Positions 16,475 through 25,549 of a stretch of 64,000 nucleotides of DNA are shown piece after piece; the first letter of the stretch is position 1; each line of letters begins with the position of its first letter. The stretch lies in assembly GCF_009901585.1 (NCBI RefSeq), contig NZ_WXYO01000008.1, forward strand, positions 1 to 64,000. The letters are read 5' to 3'. The translations under genes were made by a program, and so were the position numbers. Origin of the DNA: Poritiphilus flavus (GTDB taxonomy: Bacteria; Bacteroidota; Bacteroidia; Flavobacteriales; Flavobacteriaceae). Below the pieces are notes generated by a model. It did no database searches, had not been told where the DNA came from, and saw only the letters and a list, made by a program, of their open reading frames with translations.

Positions 16475-17533
16475 ATGACTGTATTATTGACCATAACTGT
16501 TTTAGTCCTAGTGGCGATTGCAATTTGGCAGATGACCAAAATGTTCGAATTGTCACAGTTAAAAACAGCGCAAACGGAAATAGCAAACGATACGGATAAC
16601 AAGTACAATGGCTATCTGATGTTCGCTTTTCTGATCTTTATCTACGGGATCACTATTTTTAGTTTTTGGAAATACGGAAAAGTACTGCTTCCGGAGGCGG
16701 CCTCAGCCCATGGCGGGGATTATGATTACCTGATGCTGATCTCGTTTGTGATTATCTTCTTCGTGCAGACCCTTACCCAGGCGTTACTTCATTATTACGC
16801 TTATAAGTACAGGGGAGAAAAAGGTAAAAAAGCGCTTTTCTTTGCCGACAATGATAGGCTGGAATTCATTTGGACAATTATTCCGGTTATCGTACTTGCC
16901 GGTCTTATCCTTTGGGGTCTGTATACCTGGACGAATATCATGGATGTCAATGATGAAGACGATCCCCTTATCGTAGAACTATACGCCCAACAATTCAACT
17001 GGACCGCCCGTTACGGTGGGGAAGACAATGTACTTGGACTGGCGAACGTACGGATGATAGATATTAACAGGGCGAATGTTCTTGGATTGGATGAATCTGA
17101 CCCGAACGCTTCGGATGACGTGATTGTAAAGGAACTTCACCTGCCTGTTGGTCGCAAGGTTAACTTTAAATTCCGCTCTCAGGATGTGCTGCACTCAGCT
17201 TATATGCCGCACTTCAGGGCACAGATGAACTGTGTACCCGGTATGACAACGGAGTTTTCATTTACCCCCACTATAACAACAGAACAAATGAGGCTGAACC
17301 CTGATGTGGTAGACAAGGTGAAGCGGACGAATAAAATAAGGGCGGAAAGAGCCGCGAACGGTGAACCCAACTCCGATCCATGGGAGTTTGACTATGTATT
17401 ACTGTGTAATAAGATCTGTGGTAAATCGCATTACAATATGCAGATGAAGATCATCGTAGAGACCGAAGAGGAATACAATGCATGGATGGAAAGTCAGCAG
17501 ACTTTTAGCCAAACCATGGCACCTGCTGAATAA
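16475..17533 (+). CDS. coxB: Cytochrome c oxidase subunit II
   Basis: Subunit II carries the CuA site that accepts electrons and hands them to heme a in subunit I. The 352-residue protein has three hydrophobic segments at the N-terminus (MTVLLTITVLVLVAIAIW; YLMFAFLIFIYGITIFSFW; YLMLISFVIIFFVQTLTQALLHYY), then EFIWTIIPVIVLAGLILWGLYTW, the canonical second helix of subunit II. The cupredoxin domain has a CuA His in VLHSAYMPHFRAQMNCVPGM and the CNKICGKSHYNMQM ligand cluster (two Cys, His, Met; first Cys at about residue 310). It directly follows actF, placing the oxidase with its electron donor complex. Confidence 0.95.
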   Translation: MTVLLTITVLVLVAIAIWQMTKMFELSQLKTAQTEIANDTDNKYNGYLMFAFLIFIYGITIFSFWKYGKVLLPEAASAHGGDYDYLMLISFVIIFFVQTLTQALLHYYAYKYRGEKGKKALFFADNDRLEFIWTIIPVIVLAGLILWGLYTWTNIMDVNDEDDPLIVELYAQQFNWTARYGGEDNVLGLANVRMIDINRANVLGLDESDPNASDDVIVKELHLPVGRKVNFKFRSQDVLHSAYMPHFRAQMNCVPGMTTEFSFTPTITTEQMRLNPDVVDKVKRTNKIRAERAANGEPNSDPWEFDYVLLCNKICGKSHYNMQMKIIVETEEEYNAWMESQQTFSQTMAPAE

Positions 17534-17577
17534 TAAAATGGCTATAAAAAGAAAAATAATAAATTAAAGAAAGGATT

Positions 17578-19416
17578 ATGTCTACAATTGCAGAGGCACA
17601 AGTGGCGCATCACGCGGATGATCACGCAGACGACCACGATCATCACCACCACAAGGAAACCTTTATTACGAAATACATCTTCAGCCAGGATCATAAAATG
17701 ATCTCAAAGCAGTACCTGATTACCGGTCTGATCATGGGCTTCATAGGTATAGCCATGTCCCTGTTGTTCCGGATGCAGTTGGCCTGGCCTGGAGAATCCT
17801 TCCCGATTTTTGAGGCGGTTTTAGGAAGATGGGCGCCAGATGGGGTTATGGATGCGGATGTTTATCTGGCATTGGTAACCATACACGGTACTATCATGGT
17901 ATTCTTTGTATTGACAGCAGGTTTGTCTGGTACATTTAGTAACCTCCTGATACCATTGCAGATCGGAGCTCGCGATATGGCTTCTGGCTTCTTGAATATG
18001 TTATCCTATTGGATGTTCTTCCTTTCAAGTGTGATCATGGTAATTTCCCTCTTCGTTGAGGCAGGGCCTGCTGCCGCGGGTTGGACCATATACCCTCCGC
18101 TCAGTGCCTTACCTATGGCGCAGCCGGGTTCCGGTATGGGGATGACACTCTGGCTGGTATCCATGGCGGTATTTATTGCCTCCTCCTTATTGGGATCACT
18201 AAACTATATAGTAACGGTAATCAACCTGAGGACCAAAGGAATGTCTATGACCAGATTACCGCTTACTATCTGGGCTTTCCTGGTTACCGCGATAATCGGG
18301 GTTATTTCTTTCCCGGTACTTCTTTCCGCTGCCTTGTTGCTGATCATGGACAGAAGTTTTGGTACCTCTTTCTTCTTATCGGATATATTTATCCAGGGAG
18401 AGGTATTGCACTACCAGGGTGGTTCTCCGGTACTTTTTGAACACCTGTTCTGGTTCTTAGGACACCCCGAGGTATATATCGTTATTTTACCTGCAATGGG
18501 GATGGTATCTGAGGTGATGTCAGTAAACGCGCGGAAACCAATCTTTGGTTACCGGGCGATGATAGCCTCCATCCTGGCGATTGCATTTCTGTCTACCATA
18601 GTATGGGGTCACCATATGTTTATTTCCGGGATGAATCCTTTCCTGGGCTCAGTATTTACATTTACAACTTTGCTGATCGCGATCCCATCTGCGGTTAAAG
18701 CTTTCAACTGGATTACGACGCTTTGGAAAGGGAACCTGCAACTCAATGCCGGCATGCTCTTTTCCATTGGTATGGTTTCTACCTTCATTACCGGAGGATT
18801 GACGGGAATCATACTTGGAGATAGTACGCTGGATATTAACGTTCACGATACTTATTTCGTAGTGGCACACTTCCACCTTGTTATGGGTATCTCCGCCTTG
18901 TATGGTCTATTCGCGGGAGTCTACCACTGGTTCCCTAAAATGTTCCAGGGCAGAATGATGAATAAGAATCTGAGTTATATCCACTTCTGGGTGACGGCGG
19001 TAGGATCCTATGGAATATTTTTCCCAATGCACTTTGTCGGGATGGCGGGTGTACCTCGTAGATATTATGAAAATACGGCATTCCCAATGTTCGATGAACT
19101 TACGGATGTTCAGGTGCTGATGACTGTCTTTGCATTGATCACAGCAGCGGCCCAATTGGTTTTCGCCTATAACTTTGTACGTAGCATATTCTACGGCAAA
19201 CGAGGACCTCAGAACCCATGGAACGCTACTACCCTGGAATGGACGGCGCCACAGGAACACTTCCACGGAAACTGGGCTGGTGCCATCCCGCACGTACATC
19301 GCTGGCCTTACGACTACAGTAAGACCTATGAAAATGGGGAATACATCATTGAAGGTCAGGATTTCGTGCCTCAAACCCTTCCGCTACAGGAAGATGAGGA
19401 AGAATTGCACCATTAA
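17578..19416 (+). CDS. coxA: Cytochrome c oxidase subunit I (aa3 type)
   Basis: Subunit I holds heme a, heme a3 and CuB and reduces oxygen. The 612-residue protein contains VTIHGTIMVFF (heme a ligand region), LGHPEVYIVILP (CuB His and the cross-linked Tyr of A-type oxidases), TIVWGHHMF (two CuB histidines) and HDTYFVVAHFHLVMG (heme a3 and heme a histidines). Twelve core helices are present. The N-terminus is unusual: residues 10-26 are HHADDHADDHDHHHHK, a cytoplasmic His/Asp run that could chelate copper or zinc. This is the last gene of the act-cox operon, with a strong intrinsic terminator 25 bases later. Confidence 0.96.
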   Translation: MSTIAEAQVAHHADDHADDHDHHHHKETFITKYIFSQDHKMISKQYLITGLIMGFIGIAMSLLFRMQLAWPGESFPIFEAVLGRWAPDGVMDADVYLALVTIHGTIMVFFVLTAGLSGTFSNLLIPLQIGARDMASGFLNMLSYWMFFLSSVIMVISLFVEAGPAAAGWTIYPPLSALPMAQPGSGMGMTLWLVSMAVFIASSLLGSLNYIVTVINLRTKGMSMTRLPLTIWAFLVTAIIGVISFPVLLSAALLLIMDRSFGTSFFLSDIFIQGEVLHYQGGSPVLFEHLFWFLGHPEVYIVILPAMGMVSEVMSVNARKPIFGYRAMIASILAIAFLSTIVWGHHMFISGMNPFLGSVFTFTTLLIAIPSAVKAFNWITTLWKGNLQLNAGMLFSIGMVSTFITGGLTGIILGDSTLDINVHDTYFVVAHFHLVMGISALYGLFAGVYHWFPKMFQGRMMNKNLSYIHFWVTAVGSYGIFFPMHFVGMAGVPRRYYENTAFPMFDELTDVQVLMTVFALITAAAQLVFAYNFVRSIFYGKRGPQNPWNATTLEWTAPQEHFHGNWAGAIPHVHRWPYDYSKTYENGEYIIEGQDFVPQTLPLQEDEEELHH

Positions 19417-19441
19417 GGTCGCTCTCAAAACATATAAAATG

Positions 19442-19466
19442 GCCCATCTTTTGATGGGCTTTTTTT
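19442..19466 (+). terminator. Intrinsic terminator of the act-cox operon
   Basis: GCCCATC (19442-19448) and GATGGGC (19453-19459) form a perfect 7-bp stem with a TTTT loop, followed directly by seven T. It ends the 12-kb respiratory operon. Confidence 0.92.
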
Positions 19467-19553
19467 ATAGGCGGAATTTAGTGACATTTATTTTTCCATT
19501 GTGTCTTATATTTAGGTACAGCTTTTTCCGTTATAGATCTAAACACCAGACTT

Positions 19554-20384
19554 ATGAAAATGAAATGTATAACTCTAGCAATGCTCATAATGGGGTTGAC
19601 CCTGGTTAATGCCCAACGCAAGCCCAAGATCAAAGGAAACCGTAGCGTTATTGAAGTACAGGAGGCATTACCACCCTTTAACGCCATTGAACTTGAAGAC
19701 GACCTTGAAGTAGACCTGCAGAAGTCTACTGCGCCTGGTTACCTTATTACCGCGGACGATAACCTTATTGATATTCTAAAGTTCAAAGTGGAAGACGGTA
19801 CACTGATCATCAGTTCTTTTTATAAGGTTACCTCAAAGAAAAAGCTTGAAATTACCATTCAATACACAGAATTGAGTGGAATAACCCTTAAAGAAGGTAT
19901 ACTGCGTAATGAGGATATGTTGTCTACGGAAGACCTTTTCATCAATACCTATGGCGCGTCCAGGCTACAACTAAATGCCAGTGCAATAGTTACCCATCTC
20001 AATATGGAGGGAATAAGTTCGGCTGATCTTAACCTGGACACTGACTCCCTAAATGTTGTGCTAAAAGATCGCGTAGATGCCAGCATTTATGTGGTAGGCG
20101 AGAAGAACCGGCTCGAGATGCATAAGAATGCCTCTGCCCGTATGGAAGGGACTATGGATACCCTGGACCTGAAATTATACGAAAGCTCCAACTTTAAGGG
20201 AAAGTCTTATGAAGCCGCAGTGGTTCACGCAAGTTTGGAAGAAACATCCAGTGCCCGAATTTACGCTTATAAGAACCTGGAACTCTCTGCCAAGGGCTCT
20301 CCAAAGGTTTATCTCTACGGAGACCCTAAAATATCCATCAACGAATTCCTGGATACCGCGGAACTGTACAAACGGAACGATTAA
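19554..20384 (+). CDS. Secreted GIN-domain (DUF2807) protein
   Basis: A 276-residue exported protein with signal peptide MKMKCITLAMLIMGLTLVNAQ. From about residue 40 it reads LPPFNAIELEDDLEVDLQKS...GYLITADDNLIDILKFKVEDGTLIIS, the head GIN domain / DUF2807 signature. The rest is a run of short repeated strands (SSADLNLDTDSLNVVLKDRVDASIYVVG, SSNFKGKSYEAAVVHASLEETSSARIYA), which in this family fold as a right-handed beta-solenoid. The molecular role of the family is not established; location is presumably periplasm or outer membrane. Its stop codon overlaps that of the convergent acyl-CoA dehydrogenase gene within TTAA at 20381-20384, so no terminator fits between them. Confidence 0.85.
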   Translation: MKMKCITLAMLIMGLTLVNAQRKPKIKGNRSVIEVQEALPPFNAIELEDDLEVDLQKSTAPGYLITADDNLIDILKFKVEDGTLIISSFYKVTSKKKLEITIQYTELSGITLKEGILRNEDMLSTEDLFINTYGASRLQLNASAIVTHLNMEGISSADLNLDTDSLNVVLKDRVDASIYVVGEKNRLEMHKNASARMEGTMDTLDLKLYESSNFKGKSYEAAVVHASLEETSSARIYAYKNLELSAKGSPKVYLYGDPKISINEFLDTAELYKRND

Positions 20385-22645
20385 TTCGCGATTGGAGCCG
20401 TAAGACATGATTGCGGTATACCAAAACCGTCAACCAGGGATTCAATATGTGGTCTGAGCTCCGTACAAAGCCTTTCTACACGCTGTCTGATCGCTTTGGA
20501 TTTTGTGCTGCCTAAATACCCCTGTTCCAGGTACCAGCTGGCATCCGTTCTGATCTCGTGCAATGCGTATAGCGTTCCCAACTTTTGGAACAACAAGCGG
20601 TATTTTTCATCTTCCATTCCCCTGCTGTATTCTACAAAGTGCTCGTACGCCAGTTGACAACTATAGGCCTTTCCCAGGGCCAGCAGATGAGTTTGTACCT
20701 TAAGAAAAGCCTGGTATGAGGGCATTCCTCTTTTGATATAATCCCGTATACGCATGGCAAGGGTATAGGTTAGCCTTTTGGTGCGGTAGTTAAAGGCGTG
20801 CTGATGAAATTCCGGATTATACAGGTGCTCCTTGTCTACCTTATTGGTATAAACCGGATTGATGGCAGCGAGCTTTGCACCGATCTGAGACCCCAGAAGT
20901 TTCAGAACAGATGCGAAACCGGCGCTGTTGAATTCTGCCTTGAAATCAGACAGCACACCTTTGGCGGCAAGCTGCATCAGTACCGTATTGTCTCCCTCGA
21001 ACGTCGTAAATATATCTGTATCCCCCTTAATATCCGGAATACGGTTTTCTATGAGGTAACCTTTGCCACCGCAGGCTTCCCTGCACTCCTGTATGGTTTC
21101 CGTTGCAAACCAGGTCACTACCGCTTTGAGGCCCGCTACCTGTGTCTCTATCTTACGCATATCGGAATTTCCCTCATCACTGTACTCTTTCATGAGCCTG
21201 GCGAGGGAGATATGATATACGTATGACTTGGCAACCGCAGGGGTAAGCCTGAGCTGATGACTCGGGTAGTCCATGATCAGATCTTCCTGCACCTTTACAT
21301 TGTCATTGAACTGCCTCCGCCTCAGTCCGTATTTTACGGCTATGGCCAATGCCATTTTCGCACCGCTCAACGCTCCTTTGGCAACACATATCCTACCACC
21401 TACCAACGTCCCCAGCATCGTAAAAAACCGTTTGTTCGGGTTCTTGATACTGGAGTAATATGTTCCCTCGTCAGTGATTTCCCCATATTTATTGAGCAGG
21501 TTTTCCCTTGGGACCCTAACCTGTCTAAACCAGATTTTTCCATTGTCCACACCGTTAAGACCAAGTTTGTATCCGTTGTCCTCAATGGTGATACCTTCCA
21601 GTACCTGATGGGATTGATCTCTTAAAGGAACCAGGACCGCATGCACACCTTCGTTCTTTCCATTGACGATCAGTTGGGCAAATACCGTAGCCATACTGGC
21701 GTGTAGTGCGTTACCGATATACTCCTTGTTGTCATTCTTTCCGGGGGTGTTTATTACGATGGTATCTGTCTCCTGCTCGTAAGTGGCTGTGGTCTTTACG
21801 CCGCGGACATTGGAACCGTGACCGGTCTCTGTCATGGCAAAACAGCCGAGTAATTCACCCTTTGCGGTCTGGGCCAGATAGCGGTCATGATGCAGTCTGG
21901 TACCCAGCTTTTGGATACTTCCGCCGAACAGGCCGAATTGTACCCCGAATTTTACGGCCAGGCTGCCATCTGCAAACATCAGGTTCTCAAAAATCGCGGC
22001 ATAGGTGTTTATATCGCCTATACCTCCGTATTCCCTGGGGTAGGCCCTTGCACCATATCCTTTTTTGGCCAGATGCTTTAACTGCAACAGCACATTTGGC
22101 CGGAATTTCTCCTTGTCCCTGTAGATCTGCCATTGGAACAAAGGATCCGCCAGGGTATTGCGGAAAGTGTCGATCTCCCTGGAATAATCTCCTTTTAAGA
22201 TTTTGTCCAGCTCATTAGGATCGAAATAGCCTGAACTTCTTTCGTGTACCACCTCCACATCGAAAAGATGGTTGTAGTGGTTGGGTTGTATTCCCAGATT
22301 CAATTCAATATCCTTGAGGTAGTCATTAAAAGGGCATTCAGCATTGTAATGGCATACGATCTTTTGACTGAAGGTACTCAAAGGATAGGTATCACTCTCC
22401 ACCAGGGCAATACCGGAATTTGAAATGGTGCGTTGCCAGTTTTTCAGCTCTCCGTTCAGTGGTGGATTGCCGCGATTTAGCCAATTATTTAGCAACTTTC
22501 GATCTTCTACCTCTAAGGTTTTATCTCCGGCAACGGCAGTTTTTATTACGGAGACCTCTGAGGCGGACAAGAGGTCATCGGACCAGATCACGTAAAAGAA
22601 AGGAATGTATTGAAGTACTCCGGGGGAATAATCCGTATGCTGCAT
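20381..22645 (-). CDS. Acyl-CoA dehydrogenase/oxidase family protein
   Basis: A large (754 aa from ATG 22645) flavoprotein of the acyl-CoA oxidase-like branch, catalysing the first step of fatty acyl-CoA beta-oxidation. Visible motifs are the FAD/substrate-binding AMTETGHGSNVRGVKTTATYE near residue 270. There is also the C-terminal helical part CREACGGKGYLIENRIPDIKGDTDIFTTFEGDNTVLMQLAAKGVL (about residue 520-565), which is typical of ACOX and long acyl-CoA dehydrogenases. A frame extension to 22687 adds only MHSLSLKRKPERQK and is less likely. Whether electrons go to oxygen or to an electron-transfer flavoprotein cannot be decided from sequence. The gene lies downstream of pckA on the same strand, with a ~98-base gap. 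Confidence 0.85.
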   Translation of the reverse strand: MQHTDYSPGVLQYIPFFYVIWSDDLLSASEVSVIKTAVAGDKTLEVEDRKLLNNWLNRGNPPLNGELKNWQRTISNSGIALVESDTYPLSTFSQKIVCHYNAECPFNDYLKDIELNLGIQPNHYNHLFDVEVVHERSSGYFDPNELDKILKGDYSREIDTFRNTLADPLFQWQIYRDKEKFRPNVLLQLKHLAKKGYGARAYPREYGGIGDINTYAAIFENLMFADGSLAVKFGVQFGLFGGSIQKLGTRLHHDRYLAQTAKGELLGCFAMTETGHGSNVRGVKTTATYEQETDTIVINTPGKNDNKEYIGNALHASMATVFAQLIVNGKNEGVHAVLVPLRDQSHQVLEGITIEDNGYKLGLNGVDNGKIWFRQVRVPRENLLNKYGEITDEGTYYSSIKNPNKRFFTMLGTLVGGRICVAKGALSGAKMALAIAVKYGLRRRQFNDNVKVQEDLIMDYPSHQLRLTPAVAKSYVYHISLARLMKEYSDEGNSDMRKIETQVAGLKAVVTWFATETIQECREACGGKGYLIENRIPDIKGDTDIFTTFEGDNTVLMQLAAKGVLSDFKAEFNSAGFASVLKLLGSQIGAKLAAINPVYTNKVDKEHLYNPEFHQHAFNYRTKRLTYTLAMRIRDYIKRGMPSYQAFLKVQTHLLALGKAYSCQLAYEHFVEYSRGMEDEKYRLLFQKLGTLYALHEIRTDASWYLEQGYLGSTKSKAIRQRVERLCTELRPHIESLVDGFGIPQSCLTAPIAN

Positions 22646-22743
22646 CTTTTGTCTTTCAGGTTTTCTCTTTAAAGATAAAGAATGCAAAAGAAAACCCTGC
22701 CCACTCTGGACAGGGTTTCCCTAAGAAATGGATTAGCAGCTAG

Positions 22744-24348
22744 CTAAACCTGTAGTGACATATCTACCTCGGGACCGGCTTTGACGATTTCTTCATTTAC
22801 GCCGGCTTCAAATTGTTTGAAATTCTCTACAAACAAATTGACGAGTTTCTTTTTTACCTCTGTGTAGGCCTCCTTGTCTTCCCAGGTATTTTTTGGGATA
22901 AGGACCTCAGAAGGTACATTAGGACATGTTGTTGGGATCTGGAATCCGAATTCTTCGTCTCGTACAAATTCAACATTTTCAAAATCCTTGTTGTGAATGG
23001 CATCTATCATGGCCCTGGTATACTTCAACTTCATCCTTGAGCCCACACCATAAGCACCGCCTGTCCATCCGGTATTTACCAACCAGGCTGTTGCCTTGTG
23101 TTCTTTGATTTTCTCGGCGAGTAGTTCCGCGTAGCGGTTAGGGTGCCACATCATAAAGGCAGCTCCAAAACAAGCGCTAAAGGTGGCCTGTGGCTCGGTT
23201 ACCCCCATTTCAGTACCGGCAACTTTTGCCGTATAACCGGAGATAAAGTGGTAACTGGCTTGTTCCGGAGTAAGCTTACTTACCGGAGGTAATACACCAA
23301 AGGCATCACAGGTAAGGAAAATGATGTTTTCCGGATGTCCTGCAATACAAGGCATTTGAATATTGTCAATGAAGTCAATTGGGTAAGATGCCCTGGTATT
23401 CTGTGTAATGGAAGTATCCGTGTAATCCACCTTTCTGGTATTCTTGTCGTAAACCACGTTCTCCAGTACGGTTCCGAAGCGGATCGCGTTATAGATGTCC
23501 GGCTCGTTTTCTTCTGAAAGATTGATAGCTTTCGCGTAGCATCCACCTTCTATATTGAAAGTACCGTCGTCTGTCCAGCAGTGCTCATCATCCCCGATGA
23601 GTTTACGCTTAGGATCTGCACTTAAGGTAGTTTTTCCGGTTCCTGAAAGCCCGAAAAGTATGGTCACATCGTCATTTTCTCCTACGTTGGCAGAACAGTG
23701 CATTGGAAGTACATTTTCCAGTGGCATGAGGTAATTCATGATAGAGAAAACACCTTTTTTCATTTCTCCGGCGTACTGTGTCCCCAGAATTACGATCTCT
23801 TTGCGTTCTAGGTTTACGTCAATACTGGTTTTGGATGTCATATTGGAAGTGTACTGGTTTGCAGGAAAACCTCCACCGTTCAGTACTACGTAATCAGGTT
23901 CACCAAAATTGGCAAGTTCCTCGGCAGTTGGCATGATCAGCATGTTCTGCATGAACAAAGCGTGATAGGCCCTGGTACATATGATCCGTATTTTGAGGCG
24001 ATATTTGGGATCCCATCCTGCGAAAGCATCCACAACATATAGGTGATCACAAATATTCAGGTAATCTATCGCTCTTTCGTGGTTTACCATAAAGGTATGC
24101 TCGTCCAATGCGATATTGATATCTCCCCAATCAATGTGTTTTTCAGAGTCTGGATGTTTTACTACCCTTTTATCTTTAGGACTACGTCCGGTCTTGTGGC
24201 CTGAGTAGGTCATTAAAGCCCCTACATCAGAGATGGCCGTACCCTTTTCCAGGCGCAAACCTAGCTCGTACAACACTGGTACACTGCTATTTCTGTAAAT
24301 GGTTTCCGTATTGATTCCGTATTGTTTAAGGTTAAAAGTAGTTGTCAT
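22744..24348 (-). CDS. pckA: Phosphoenolpyruvate carboxykinase (ATP)
   Basis: This cytosolic enzyme converts oxaloacetate and ATP to phosphoenolpyruvate, CO2 and ADP, the entry step of gluconeogenesis. The 534-residue product from ATG 24348 (MTTTFNLKQYGINTETIYRN) has family length. Key motifs are SGHKTGRSPKDKRVV (substrate Arg), GTQYAGEMKKG, the kinase-1a loop GLSGTGKTTLSADP, and DDEHCWTDDGTFNIEGGCYAK (metal site). A reading frame extends 48 codons further upstream, but that part ([15 protein letters not shown]...) does not belong to the family. The gene is divergent from ruvB; the shared upstream region contains a perfect 14-bp palindrome. Confidence 0.97.
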   Translation of the reverse strand: MTTTFNLKQYGINTETIYRNSSVPVLYELGLRLEKGTAISDVGALMTYSGHKTGRSPKDKRVVKHPDSEKHIDWGDINIALDEHTFMVNHERAIDYLNICDHLYVVDAFAGWDPKYRLKIRIICTRAYHALFMQNMLIMPTAEELANFGEPDYVVLNGGGFPANQYTSNMTSKTSIDVNLERKEIVILGTQYAGEMKKGVFSIMNYLMPLENVLPMHCSANVGENDDVTILFGLSGTGKTTLSADPKRKLIGDDEHCWTDDGTFNIEGGCYAKAINLSEENEPDIYNAIRFGTVLENVVYDKNTRKVDYTDTSITQNTRASYPIDFIDNIQMPCIAGHPENIIFLTCDAFGVLPPVSKLTPEQASYHFISGYTAKVAGTEMGVTEPQATFSACFGAAFMMWHPNRYAELLAEKIKEHKATAWLVNTGWTGGAYGVGSRMKLKYTRAMIDAIHNKDFENVEFVRDEEFGFQIPTTCPNVPSEVLIPKNTWEDKEAYTEVKKKLVNLFVENFKQFEAGVNEEIVKAGPEVDMSLQV

Positions 24349-24444
24349 TGAATTGCTGTTTTGAGAGTTGAACATTAATACCTTAAAAGTTAAAAGTGCC
24401 TTATTAATACAGTGCAAAGTATGGGATAAATCTTTGTAAAAAAG

Positions 24445-24458
24445 ATGATAATTATCAT
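24445..24458. promoter_or_regulatory. Perfect 14-bp palindrome ATGATAATTATCAT between pckA and ruvB
   Basis: The sequence equals its reverse complement and sits 97 bases upstream of pckA and 60 bases upstream of ruvB. Dyad symmetry of this kind suggests a dimeric regulator site; GATAAT/ATTATC halves resemble the core of Fur-type boxes, but the match is partial. Role inferred only. Confidence 0.45.
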
Positions 24459-24502
24459 GTTCAATCCCATGGTTCACGAGCCTTAACAGCATTTCTTTTT
24501 AC

Positions 24503-24510
24503 TATCTTTG
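24503..24510 (+). promoter_or_regulatory. -7 box (TATCTTTG) immediately before ruvB
   Basis: TATCTTTG is a full match to TAnnTTTG and ends 8 bases before the ruvB ATG. If the transcript starts at the usual few bases downstream, the mRNA has almost no leader. Confidence 0.7.
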
Positions 24511-24517
24511 TTTGAAG

Positions 24518-25540
24518 ATGAACGAGCACTTAGATCCTTCAGCCGAGAATTTTTCCCAGGAAGAATTAGATATTGAAAGAGCCTTAAGACCGGTAACTTT
24601 TGATGATTTTACGGGGCAGGCACAGGTTTTGGAAAACCTGAAAGTCTTCGTAGAAGCGGCTAATCTGCGCAATGAAGCTTTAGACCACACCTTATTTCAC
24701 GGACCCCCCGGGTTGGGAAAAACTACCCTGGCCCATATTCTGGCCAATGAATTGGGGGTAGGTATTAAAGTTACTTCCGGTCCTGTGTTGGACAAGCCGG
24801 GAGACCTTGCCGGTTTGCTTACCAACCTCGAAGAACGGGACGTGCTCTTCATTGATGAGATTCATCGCCTTTCTCCCATAGTAGAAGAGTACCTCTATTC
24901 CGCCATGGAAGATTATAAGATCGATATTATGATCGAAACCGGGCCCAATGCCCGATCCGTGCAAATAAACCTGCATCCCTTTACCCTGGTTGGGGCTACA
25001 ACCCGATCAGGTCTTCTCACCGCCCCAATGCGGGCGCGTTTTGGAATAACCAGCAGGCTGGAATATTACACTACCGAATTACTGTCTACTATCGTGGAAA
25101 GAAGTGCGGACATCCTCAAAGTTCCTATCACCCAGGAAGCGGCCATAGAGATCGCGGGAAGGAGCCGGGGAACGCCACGTATCAGTAATGCACTCTTACG
25201 CCGTGTACGGGATTTTGCCCAGATAAAAGGCAATGGGAATATAGATATTGAGATATCGCGATATGGCTTAAAAGCCCTGAACGTGGATACCCATGGGCTG
25301 GACGAGATGGACAACAAAATACTGGCTACGATCATTGAAAAATTCAAGGGCGGACCGGTAGGGATCACCACCCTTGCTACCGCGGTTTCTGAGAATGCTG
25401 AGACTATAGAAGAGGTATACGAACCCTTCCTCATACAACAGGGATTTATCATGCGAACCCCAAGGGGGCGTGAGGTAACGGAACTGGCTTACAAACATCT
25501 CGGAAAACTAAAAGGAGGCACCCAGGGCGGACTTTTTTGA
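24518..25540 (+). CDS. ruvB: Holliday junction branch migration helicase RuvB
   Basis: RuvB is the hexameric AAA+ motor that drives branch migration of Holliday junctions with RuvA (encoded at 35531 in this window). The 340-residue protein shows [22 protein letters not shown], Walker [16 protein letters not shown], Walker [10 protein letters not shown], sensor 1 GATTRSGLL, and an arginine finger region [21 protein letters not shown]. It ends with the winged-helix domain ([20 protein letters not shown]). The ATG at 24518 is chosen over an in-frame TTG two codons upstream because family members begin MNEHLDP. A cytochrome P450 gene starts 9 bases downstream and is probably cotranscribed. Confidence 0.98.
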   Translation: MNEHLDPSAENFSQEELDIERALRPVTFDDFTGQAQVLENLKVFVEAANLRNEALDHTLFHGPPGLGKTTLAHILANELGVGIKVTSGPVLDKPGDLAGLLTNLEERDVLFIDEIHRLSPIVEEYLYSAMEDYKIDIMIETGPNARSVQINLHPFTLVGATTRSGLLTAPMRARFGITSRLEYYTTELLSTIVERSADILKVPITQEAAIEIAGRSRGTPRISNALLRRVRDFAQIKGNGNIDIEISRYGLKALNVDTHGLDEMDNKILATIIEKFKGGPVGITTLATAVSENAETIEEVYEPFLIQQGFIMRTPRGREVTELAYKHLGKLKGGTQGGLF

Positions 25541-25549
25541 ACGATAGTT

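Noticed and set aside
24445-24458. Definite Fur box
   Set aside because: Only the GATAAT/ATTATC core fits; the site is shorter than a 19-bp Fur box and pckA is not a typical iron-regulated gene.
24349-24492. N-terminal extension of PEP carboxykinase by 48 codons
   Set aside because: The extra sequence is not family-like, contains the palindrome region, and the normal start MTTTFNLKQYG is at 24348.
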